This document shows positions 1 to 6,323 of a stretch of DNA of 11,354 bases, in pieces. The notes below the pieces were generated by a model. The model did not search any database and had not been told where the DNA came from. It saw nothing but the letters and a program-made list of their open reading frames with translations. Origin of the DNA: JADKIH01 sp964486655 (GTDB taxonomy: Bacteria; Bacteroidota; Bacteroidia; AKYH767-A; 2013-40CM-41-45); NCBI GenBank assembly GCA_964486655.1, contig CAZAON010000373.1:1-11354 (forward strand). The letters run 5' to 3'. Position 1 is the first letter of the stretch. Every line of letters begins with the position of its first letter. Position numbers and translations under genes: made by a program.

Positions 1-1
1 T

Positions 2-261
2 AAGGGCACCTCTAATAACCTCTCGTTGCTTAATAAAATAATTAGCAAAATGCATATTTAATATTTTCATGCTTGATCTTTTTCTTCCATACTTCCCGGC
101 CTGCCTTGACGGCGGTCCGGCAGGGTTGCTTCTCAGTCTTATACTTAGTTTCAGTATCATCCTTCCCTGCCTGACTGCCGTCAAGGCAGGCAGGGTCGCG
201 CCTCGTCTGGAAGAAAAATCTCTGCGCATTAAGCATACGATAGGTTATTAGAGGTGCCCTT
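2..261. mobile_element. MITE-like inverted-repeat element
   Basis: The two ends are inverted repeats. Positions 2-25 begin AAGGGCACCTCTAATAACCT, and the reverse complement of 238-261 matches at 23 of 24 positions. With a 1-nt gap the match extends about 12 bp further inward (TGCTTAAT on the left). The 260-bp interior has no convincing gene; its short open frames are not conserved-looking. It holds a second inverted pair, CCTGCCTTGACGGC at 100-113 and GCCGTCAAGGCAGG at 177-190, and each of these blocks can also fold on itself. Size, terminal inverted repeats and lack of coding capacity fit a non-autonomous element moved by a transposase encoded elsewhere. The parent IS family cannot be named from the sequence. 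A target duplication cannot be checked because only one base of left flank is present. Confidence 0.7.
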
Positions 262-271
262 GTATTAAAAT

Positions 272-2656
272 TTAAAACTTATAATTTAAACTAAGTACAA
301 GGCTTCTCGGATTTTGCGGAGTAACTGTTGACCAGCCTGAATAATATTTCTGATCGGTCACATTGTTAGATTTTAAAATCAGATTGTAATTGCTGCCGGA
401 ATATGATACGGATGCACTTAAAACTGTATATGACGGTAATGTAAATGTTCCGGTGTTCGCTCGATTTAGTGTCATGTGCTCTGCCGCATGATTTCCTCCG
501 AAGCCGAAGCCAAGTCCTTTCAGCAATCTGTTTTTAAATGTATACGATGCCCAGAAATTTATGAGTGTTGCCGGCCCTGCCTCTTCGGGACGTAATCCGA
601 GATAACCGTCGCCGGGATTATCTTTTGTAACTTCACAATGATTGTCGCTGTAACCGGCAATAAGATTGAGTCCGTCAAACGGATTCGCTATAATACTTAC
701 TTCATATCCTTTACTCTCAACTTCTCCACCCTGGATGGAATTGTTTACATTTTCAGGATCAGACATAACACGATTCTTTACTACAATATTATAATAGCTG
801 GCAGTAGCCGAAATTTTATTCCTGTAAATATTGGTCTTCACACCAAATTCAAACTGATTTGCATTCTCCGGATCAAATGTCTTCAATCGCGAATTGCTGC
901 CATCAACGTCTGAAACTTCAACGGGCGCAACATTTACAAATCCGTTCATGTAATTGGCAAAAATGGAAACCATGTTTAATACGGGTTGATACACTACGCC
1001 GAATTTTGGAGAAAGAGCGGTCTGACTTTTTACTTCCTCTTCTATCCAGTATGCTGTCTTTCCTTTAAACTGATCCACTCGCAGACTGGCCATGGCAGAC
1101 AAGTTCGGAGTGATATTAACGACATCAGAAATGTATGCGCTGGTAACTTCACTTTCAGCATTTGAATTTCCTTCGAAAGTATTGACAAGTAATTCATCAA
1201 CTCCTGCCTGAGTCAGATCTCCCGTGTCATCGGCAGTTGAGAGGCTCACTATACCGTTTAAAACCCAGCCCGGACTACTGTTCAAAATATTCATCTTGAA
1301 ATAATCGATGCCGATGACAACCCGGTTTCTTACGCTTCCTATATTTAAATCACCTATAAAGTTTTGCTGTATGTTTGTTGTATTTGTTTCTCCGTTTCTC
1401 TTAGAGATATATCGCCCGAATGAATCGCCGTCGCTGAAGTCCCACAGGTACTGATAATAACCGCTAGATTTGGTATTGCTTCTCGAGAGAACCGTTTGTG
1501 AAGTCCAGGATTTTGAAATTTTATAAAGTGCCTGAGCCTGCAAGCCGAAGGCCGGATTACTTATGCTGAGGTCATTGGCGGTAAATGAATTTTTATAATT
1601 CGCTTCGAACAAATGGATACTGTTAAAAGTAAGCGGCGCATAACGATTCAGGAAAATCATGGGCGCATTGGCTGACTTCCTTGAAAGAAATTCGGTATTA
1701 ATAAGGAAGGTTAATTTCTCACTCGATTTAAAAGTGAATGATGGAGCAATAAATAAGGATTTATTAAAGCCGGCATCCTGAAAAGAATTTTCCGTATGAT
1801 AAGCGGTATTAATTCTGGCAAAAGATTTTTCATTCAGCGGAACATTTACATCGGCAGTAAACCGGTTTAGTCCGTTGCTGCCGGTAACGAAACCGATTTC
1901 ACCGCCAAGGGTTTCATAAGGTTTTTTAGTGGTAATGTTGATGAGTCCGCCGTAAGAGATTAACGAGCTTCCGAAAAGAGTGCCTGACGGACCTTTAATG
2001 ACGTCTATTGTTTCGATGTTGGCTGGATCAAGTCCGCTGTTGTTGACACTTGGCATTCCGTTCACCATGGTAGGCTGAACGGCAAATCCTCTCATCGAAT
2101 AATATTCGGCACCGTCACCGCCTCTTCCCGTCGATTCCCATAATCGCGTAACACCGGTTGCATTTTTAATTCCGTCGTTGAAACTTGTCGCTACCTGTTC
2201 TGTAAGTAATTCTTTAGAAACCGAATTATAAACCTGGGGATTCTCGATGTCTCTTAATGGAAGTTTGGCAACGATAAAAGTGGAGTCGTGATAAAATTTA
2301 CTGGTCCTGCTTTCATTGATGTTGATCTCGGTCAATTGATGAGCACTTTCCTTAAACATGAAATCAATGTTGGCTACTTCATTTGGTTTTACTTCGACCT
2401 GTTGTTCGAGGGTATTTAGTCCGACCAATGAAGCACTGACCGTATATTTTCCGGGTGGTATATTTTTGATTTCGAAAAATCCGTTTTTGTCTGTCCCGGT
2501 TCCTGACTGCGTTCCTTTCAATACGACATTTACAAATTCAACAGCCTTGCCGTCCGATGTTGTGACCTTTCCTGTTATTGCTCCTGTCTGTGCCTGGGTC
2601 AGTTTTATCATTAGAACAAATACTAACAACACGCTTAAATTCAATCTTCTCTTCAT
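272..2656 (-). CDS. TonB-dependent siderophore-type outer-membrane receptor
   Basis: This encodes an outer-membrane beta-barrel importer energised by TonB-ExbB-ExbD, probably for a ferric siderophore. The 794-aa protein has a signal peptide (about 1-22, cleavage after TQA), a CarboxypepD_reg-like beta-sandwich domain (about 25-103) and a plug domain (about 130-245) with the family hallmarks RGFAVQPTMVNGMP and IETIDVIKGPSGTLFG followed by YGGLINITTKKP. The rest is barrel, ending in the aromatic C-terminus NYKF. The plug wording is that of FecA/FhuE/FpvA-type receptors rather than SusC, and no susD neighbour is present. The start at 2656 (MKRRLN) is preferred: a longer reading from a TTG at 2698 would begin inside the -7 promoter element and would put charged residues before the signal peptide. 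The substrate is inferred, supported by the Fur-like operator upstream. There is no terminator before the element at 261. Confidence 0.93.
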   Translation of the reverse strand: MKRRLNLSVLLVFVLMIKLTQAQTGAITGKVTTSDGKAVEFVNVVLKGTQSGTGTDKNGFFEIKNIPPGKYTVSASLVGLNTLEQQVEVKPNEVANIDFMFKESAHQLTEININESRTSKFYHDSTFIVAKLPLRDIENPQVYNSVSKELLTEQVATSFNDGIKNATGVTRLWESTGRGGDGAEYYSMRGFAVQPTMVNGMPSVNNSGLDPANIETIDVIKGPSGTLFGSSLISYGGLINITTKKPYETLGGEIGFVTGSNGLNRFTADVNVPLNEKSFARINTAYHTENSFQDAGFNKSLFIAPSFTFKSSEKLTFLINTEFLSRKSANAPMIFLNRYAPLTFNSIHLFEANYKNSFTANDLSISNPAFGLQAQALYKISKSWTSQTVLSRSNTKSSGYYQYLWDFSDGDSFGRYISKRNGETNTTNIQQNFIGDLNIGSVRNRVVIGIDYFKMNILNSSPGWVLNGIVSLSTADDTGDLTQAGVDELLVNTFEGNSNAESEVTSAYISDVVNITPNLSAMASLRVDQFKGKTAYWIEEEVKSQTALSPKFGVVYQPVLNMVSIFANYMNGFVNVAPVEVSDVDGSNSRLKTFDPENANQFEFGVKTNIYRNKISATASYYNIVVKNRVMSDPENVNNSIQGGEVESKGYEVSIIANPFDGLNLIAGYSDNHCEVTKDNPGDGYLGLRPEEAGPATLINFWASYTFKNRLLKGLGFGFGGNHAAEHMTLNRANTGTFTLPSYTVLSASVSYSGSNYNLILKSNNVTDQKYYSGWSTVTPQNPRSLVLSLNYKF

Positions 2657-2695
2657 TTTAGTTCGATTTTGGTTTGATTTTGAACATTTCCGGTA

Positions 2696-2703
2696 CAAAT
2701 GTA
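2696..2703 (-). promoter_or_regulatory. Bacteroidota -7 promoter element of the TonB receptor gene
   Basis: On the minus strand this reads TACATTTG, an exact match to the TAnnTTTG -7 consensus of the Bacteroidota housekeeping sigma factor. It lies about 40 bp upstream of the ATG at 2656, which leaves a short AT-rich leader of roughly 30-35 nt without a Shine-Dalgarno sequence. No good -33 TTTG is seen; the spacer and -33 zone are occupied by the palindrome at 2704-2726. Confidence 0.65.
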
Positions 2704-2726
2704 TTATTTAGAATTATTCTAAATAA
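2704..2726. promoter_or_regulatory. 23-bp palindromic operator, Fur-like
   Basis: The core is ATTTAGAAT-T-ATTCTAAAT (2706-2724), a perfect palindrome around one central base; it extends by TT/AA to 2704-2726. The layout of two inverted arms around one base resembles the 7-1-7 form of Fur-family boxes. It directly abuts the -7 element at 2696-2703 and fills the place of the -33 element, so a bound repressor would block RNA polymerase. Iron-responsive repression of the downstream receptor is the inference; a DtxR/MntR-type regulator is an alternative. Confidence 0.6.
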
Positions 2727-2925
2727 GAAAACCGAGTAAACTTTTCAACAGCCATCCGAACTTGTTTAAACTAAAGGAATAGTCCCGGGAATCAGTTTTA
2801 TCAATCAGAAGAACACTAATACAAAAAAAATGAATGACAGAATTCGAAATAAAAGCGACTATAACCTGTTGCACCTCAAAAGATAAGATGCTATGATGCG
2901 ATAATAGATCAATAAAGAAAATTTC
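2727..2925. other. AT-rich intergenic stretch, nothing recognised
   Basis: This lies between the receptor promoter region and the tRNA promoter. No open reading frame of substance, strong hairpin, or copy of the repeats found elsewhere in the window was seen. It separates two divergently oriented transcription units. Confidence 0.5.
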
Positions 2926-2955
2926 TTTGAAATTTTTAATAAAAGCCTATCTTTG
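2926..2955 (+). promoter_or_regulatory. Bacteroidota-type promoter of tRNA-Glu
   Basis: TTTG at 2926-2929 (-33) and TATCTTTG at 2948-2955 (-7, exact TAnnTTTG) are separated by 18 nt. The -7 element ends 18 bp before the mature 5' end of the tRNA, so the 5' leader is very short. Both elements and the spacing fit the Bacteroidota primary sigma factor consensus. Confidence 0.8.
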
Positions 2956-2973
2956 CGCTCCATTAAAAAAAAT

Positions 2974-3045
2974 GGCCCGTTCGTCTAGGGGTTAGGACAT
3001 CTCCCTTTCACGGAGGAAACGCGGGTTCGATTCCCGCACGGGCTA
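2974..3045 (+). tRNA. tRNA-Glu (anticodon TTC)
   Basis: The full cloverleaf can be drawn. The acceptor stem GGCCCGT pairs with ACGGGCT, with a G-U first pair. The D arm contains TCGTCTAGGGGTTAGGAC, the anticodon stem TCTCC/GGAGG closes the loop CTTTCAC with TTC at its centre, and the T arm is GCGGG-TTCGATT-CCCGC. The discriminator base is A at 3045. CCA is not encoded, so it must be added by nucleotidyltransferase. The gene stands alone with its own promoter and terminator. No duplicated 3' end was noticed nearby, so there is no sign that it serves as an integration site. Confidence 0.97.
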
Positions 3046-3050
3046 CGATT

Positions 3051-3112
3051 AAAGTCCGAGTCTGAGGATTGAGTCTGACCAGACTCAGACTCAAACTCGG
3101 ACTTTCTTTTTT
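3051..3112 (+). terminator. Intrinsic terminator of tRNA-Glu
   Basis: A long hairpin starts 6 bp after the tRNA. The left arm begins AAAGTCCGAGT, the right arm ends ACTCGGACTTT, and the inner parts (GAGTCTG against CAGACTC) also pair with small mismatches. A T-rich run (CTTTTTT) follows to 3112. The arms are built from repeated GAGTCTGA-like units, which makes the stem unusually long for a tRNA terminator. Confidence 0.85.
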
Positions 3113-3141
3113 AGCACCAACGCACAGCATTATTTAATCCA

Positions 3142-3337
3142 GCTAGGCGATTTCCCAAATAGAATTTACTTTCTCAAACTTTCCAATTGCCAAATTGGTA
3201 ACGCCATGCGTGCTAGGCGGAATCCCCCAGCGCACATGTTCGCACGCAAAGATTCCGCCTGACACACAACATTACCGAAGATATCTCCAATGAAATAAGA
3301 ATAATTCCTATTAATTTGGATGGAAACTTCTTCCGAG
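3142..3337. repeat. REPIN-like palindromic repeat, copy A
   Basis: This is one of two complete copies of a repeat of about 200 bp. It consists of a left arm (3142-3215), a 44-bp hairpin core (3216-3259; GGCGGAATC at one end, GATTCCGCC at the other) and a right arm (3260-3337). It matches copy B (4258-4456) almost base for base across the arms and core, and matches the half copies that flank the RAYT gene. The outer ends are degraded: the left reads GCTAGGCGATTTCCC and the right diverges after GGATGGAA, so the terminal inverted repeat of the other copies is lost. It lies between the tRNA terminator and the 3' end of the lipoprotein gene, about 64 bp past that stop. The exact outer boundaries are approximate. 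Confidence 0.85.
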
Positions 3338-3400
3338 TAGAAGTTCAAATTAATAAACGTCAGTCAACTAAAATATCGCAGTTTAATATTACATGTACTT

Positions 3401-4090
3401 TCAGTGATTAATATTATAATTAACCAGCCATCTTTTCGATTCCAGATTACCATTTAAAATATCATAATTCTCCTCAAGGATCATTCCTACATTCTTTGCA
3501 TAATATCTTATTTGGCTTGTAGGGGGAGGTGGAGGAGGTCCGAGAGTATAATATTCCTTCACACCAATCACCGGGTAATAGCTGACGCCGTTTACCACCA
3601 TAGTTGTGTCAACAGAAATTATCATTCTTTCGGTGCGTGTGGCAGCCCAATAATGGTTTATCCAGGAATAACCAACTGCCATGTTTTCAAATAATAAAGG
3701 GTGAAGAGAATTTGTAGAGCTGTTTGAAATATATCCTGTACGTTCGGAATATTCGTAAAGAGGAATGTTATTATATAACGGAACGTAAACTGTATCGGTT
3801 AAGCCAGTCCCATTCGGAGCAAAAATAAAATGATAGCAGTCCTTAACAAACGTTGCAGAAGTGTTGATAGTGCTATTGACATTGTTTGAATCTACATACT
3901 GCCACCACGAGCCGGGCCAGGCCGGCAAATAACTTCCCGGAAAAATAGTATCAAGTTGCATCTGAGATAATGAATCTGTAGATGTAGTATCAGGAATCGG
4001 AACAGTATTTTGTGATGCAGATTCCTCTTTTTTGCACGAAAATAAAACCGAGATAAAAGCAATACTCAGAAGACAATAGGTGTATTTCAT
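3401..4090 (-). CDS. Predicted lipoprotein of unknown function
   Basis: This is a 229-aa protein with a type II signal peptide: a hydrophobic stretch followed by the lipobox LFSC, so Cys19 would be the lipidated residue. KKEES and a Ser/Thr-rich linker to about residue 45 follow. The body (from about 50) has aromatic motifs (PAWPGSWWQY near 56-66) and looks beta-rich. A run of seven prolines after LG (about 184-190) precedes a C-terminal RYYAKNVGMILEENYD-like segment. The phrases 'GSWWQYVDSN' and 'YYAKNVGMI' recur, in my recollection, in Bacteroidota lipoproteins that lack a known function, but no family is assigned. The ATG at 4090 is followed directly by the signal peptide and preceded by an AT-rich leader without a Shine-Dalgarno sequence. 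The stop codon is TGA, relevant to the in-frame TGA in the RAYT gene. Copy B of the palindromic repeat lies upstream and copy A downstream. Confidence 0.85.
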   Translation of the reverse strand: MKYTYCLLSIAFISVLFSCKKEESASQNTVPIPDTTSTDSLSQMQLDTIFPGSYLPAWPGSWWQYVDSNNVNSTINTSATFVKDCYHFIFAPNGTGLTDTVYVPLYNNIPLYEYSERTGYISNSSTNSLHPLLFENMAVGYSWINHYWAATRTERMIISVDTTMVVNGVSYYPVIGVKEYYTLGPPPPPPTSQIRYYAKNVGMILEENYDILNGNLESKRWLVNYNINH

Positions 4091-4257
4091 ACTTAAAATT
4101 AAAATAAGTTCAATTAGTCCTTAAAAATAAGGAATAGAGATCATTTATCAAAACATTAATTTACATAATTTCAGAAAACAACATTTTTATGACATGATCA
4201 AATCCTTCATCAGCCATTTGAAAAGGTCCCTTTCGACCAGGATTGTGATATAACCAT

Positions 4258-4456
4258 GCTCGGCGGAATCTTCCCAAATAGAATTACTTTCTCAAACTTC
4301 TCAATTGCTACATTGGTAACGCCATGTGTTCTAGGCGGAATCCCCCAGCGCACATGCTCACACGCAAAGATTCCGCCTGGCACACAACATTACCGAAGAT
4401 ATCTCCAATGAAATAAGAATAATTCCTATTAATTTGGATGGAAGATTCTGCTGAGC
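4258..4456. repeat. REPIN-like palindromic repeat, copy B
   Basis: This is the best-preserved gene-less copy, 199 bp. Its ends are imperfect terminal inverted repeats: the left reads GCTCGGCGGAATCTTCC and the right, reverse-complemented, reads GCTCAGCAGAATCTTCC. The 44-bp hairpin core is at 4334-4377. The left arm matches that of the RAYT element (7903-7981) with one missing T and a few substitutions, and the right arm (4378-4456) matches 8770-8848. It carries no gene. It ends 26 bp past the stop of the 515-aa secreted protein and could fold into a long hairpin in that mRNA. It also separates this gene from the lipoprotein gene, leaving about 167 bp of unassigned AT-rich DNA at 4091-4257. Confidence 0.9.
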
Positions 4457-4481
4457 GGATTGCTACGAATAAAGTAAACCA

Positions 4482-6029
4482 TCAATCAACAACAATTTTC
4501 CCACAAAAATATTTTTCAGCGTTATACACTTTCACAATATAAATTCCCGGAACACTGCTGAGATGAATATATTTTGTTGTTTCATTAAAAATCTTTTCCG
4601 AAAAAACAATTTCTCCTAAGATTGAAACAATTTCAATTTTACCATTTGGAATGCTATTTTTAAAATTAACGTTAAAGATTCCTGCAGACGGATTAGGTGA
4701 AATATTGAAGATATCATCTGAAGTTTCATGTATACCTTCACTGATGCATAACACCGTTACGTCTCCCCCACTTCCCGTAACAAGAGCAACATTAGCCGAA
4801 TTGTCTGCAACAGTATTTTGAATTGTAGGAGGATTTATAACTTGAAATGTATCTGATACCACTGTTGTATTAACGGGATTTTCAAGGCATCCAAAGAATC
4901 CCGTAGAATCCAATTTTGCCAGGTAAACATCATAATCATTTGAACCATTTGACCGCTGTCCGGTTAAAATATATCCTCCTTCGTCGGTTTGCTTCATAGA
5001 AAAACACTCAGTTTGTCCCGGAGCATTACCGAAAACTCTTGTCCAGAGTGTATCTCCCGTACTATTAGTCTTTACTAAATATGCTGAACCTGACGTCATG
5101 CCTGCAATTGCATACCCGCCATCAGAAGTCTGTTGCACCGAATTGCCATGAGAATTCAATCCCGTTTCGTAAGATTTAGCCCATTCTATATTACCTATAG
5201 TATCGGTTTTAATTAAACTAACACATTCATAAGATGTTCCGTTGCAGCTTTTATTTCCTCCAATAATATAGCCTCTATCCGATGTTTGTGCTATGCTCCA
5301 TATATACCGATCAAAAGGATCAGAATAGTTTTTTGTCCATAATGTATCACCGGTTGAATCTGTCTTTACCACATACATACTTATCGCACCGCCGGTGAAA
5401 CTATGGGCTCGTCCGGCAAGAATATACCCACCGTCAGATGTCTGTGCCCCGGTAGCTGCCCAATCAGTGCCTCCTCCTCCATAATTTTTAGCCCAGGCCA
5501 CATTACCCATTGAATCAGTTTTTACCAGATACATATTGAGTATTACAAGGCTTGCCTGATCACTCGATCCATATATTATATATCCTCCATCGGAGGTTTG
5601 TTGCACTTCCTTGCATTGTTCCATAAATGATGAGCCTATATTTTTTGACCATGTTACATTTCCTGATGAGTCCAGCTTAATTAAACTTGCATCCAATGAA
5701 CCAAACGAAGAACCATACGTATATCCACCAATTATGTATCCACCATCAGAAGTCTGTTTAACAGATTGTGCATAATCATTATCAGGTCCTCCGAATGTCT
5801 TCGTCCAAAGGGTATCACCGGATGCATTTGTCTTGACTACGTAGTAATCAGCGTTAGTTAGAGTTGTAGGAACAGCTGTTCCGGCAATGATAAAACCACC
5901 ATCGGTAGTTTGTTCAACTGAATTTCCTATTTCAATTTTTGTCGTGCCATAGCATTTTTGAAAAAATACCTGAGCTGATGCTGCTTGAAATGTGCAGATG
6001 AATATTGTAATAATTACTATTTGCTTCAT
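4482..6029 (-). CDS. Secreted repeat protein with seven 52-residue units and a type IX secretion tail
   Basis: This 515-aa protein has a Sec signal peptide (1-19, ending AASA|Q). Seven units carry the motif QTSDGGYIIGG and a second motif of the type YLVKTDSTGDTLWTKNYGG. The motif glutamines fall at 40, 92, 144, 196, 248, 300 and 347: five intervals of exactly 52 and a last one of 47. Seven WD40-like or SBBP/delta-60-like beta-strand units suggest a seven-bladed beta-propeller, which is inference. A linker (about 380-437) leads to a Por-type sorting domain (about 440-515; FNISPNPSAGIFNV, LGEIVF, PGIYIVKV), which directs export through the type IX system and attachment to or release from the cell surface. 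The role of the protein is unknown; adhesion or ligand binding is possible. Proteins with these phrases are common in Bacteroidota. The neighbouring gene is divergent. Confidence 0.9.
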   Translation of the reverse strand: MKQIVIITIFICTFQAASAQVFFQKCYGTTKIEIGNSVEQTTDGGFIIAGTAVPTTLTNADYYVVKTNASGDTLWTKTFGGPDNDYAQSVKQTSDGGYIIGGYTYGSSFGSLDASLIKLDSSGNVTWSKNIGSSFMEQCKEVQQTSDGGYIIYGSSDQASLVILNMYLVKTDSMGNVAWAKNYGGGGTDWAATGAQTSDGGYILAGRAHSFTGGAISMYVVKTDSTGDTLWTKNYSDPFDRYIWSIAQTSDRGYIIGGNKSCNGTSYECVSLIKTDTIGNIEWAKSYETGLNSHGNSVQQTSDGGYAIAGMTSGSAYLVKTNSTGDTLWTRVFGNAPGQTECFSMKQTDEGGYILTGQRSNGSNDYDVYLAKLDSTGFFGCLENPVNTTVVSDTFQVINPPTIQNTVADNSANVALVTGSGGDVTVLCISEGIHETSDDIFNISPNPSAGIFNVNFKNSIPNGKIEIVSILGEIVFSEKIFNETTKYIHLSSVPGIYIVKVYNAEKYFCGKIVVD

Positions 6030-6323
6030 AATTCAATTTTTTTAGTGCAAAAATTATATTAGAATGGGTGCGCAGGCCCGACAAAAAAGCGGGAAGCGGC
6101 GCACCTTGTGTGATGGGTAGTTATTTTATCTTTTCCATTGGTATCCCTCCGGGAGATTTTTTTGTTTCTTTTTTCCAAGCAAAAATGAAAAATAAAGTAA
6201 TAATTAAATTTTCACAAAACCCTACTGTTCAAAGTATAGTTCAAACACAAATATATAAAGTATAATTTGATGTAAAAATTTATCTATTTTTAGTACCTTA
6301 CTATTCCTCCTAAAAATCCATTC
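6030..6323. other. Divergent intergenic region with a stem-loop and an IS66-end-like 12-mer
   Basis: This region separates the two divergent type IX secretion genes and should hold both promoters, though no exact TAnnTTTG element was found. A stem-loop lies at 6067-6105 (outer stem GGTGCG/CGCACC, inner CCCG/CGGG). At 6141-6152 the sequence GTATCCCTCCGG equals the first 12 bases of the IS66 ends at 9038 and 11354. A short open frame (6068-6265) crosses the region but has no ATG start and looks non-coding; it may be a decayed mobile fragment. The GC-rich left half (6066-6160) contrasts with the AT-rich right half. Confidence 0.5.

Noticed and set aside
69..251. Opposed short open frames inside the left-edge element
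   Set aside because: They overlap on both strands, contain the inverted GC-rich blocks and show no recognisable transposase motif.
272..2656. SusC-like receptor of a polysaccharide utilisation locus
   Set aside because: No SusD partner or glycan-degrading enzyme is adjacent, and the plug motifs and the operator fit a siderophore receptor better.
2974..3045. tRNA-Glu as an attachment site for an integrated element
   Set aside because: No integrase gene and no second copy of the tRNA 3' end were seen; the tRNA has its own promoter and terminator.
3051..3112. GAGTCTGA-like units as a short CRISPR or tandem repeat
   Set aside because: The units are the two arms of one terminator hairpin; there are no regular spacers and a T-run follows.
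6068..6265. Possible 65-aa gene between the divergent secretion genes
   Set aside because: It starts at a GTG inside a stem-loop, has no family features or promoter, and shifts abruptly from GC-rich to AT-rich composition. It is treated as non-coding or a decayed fragment.
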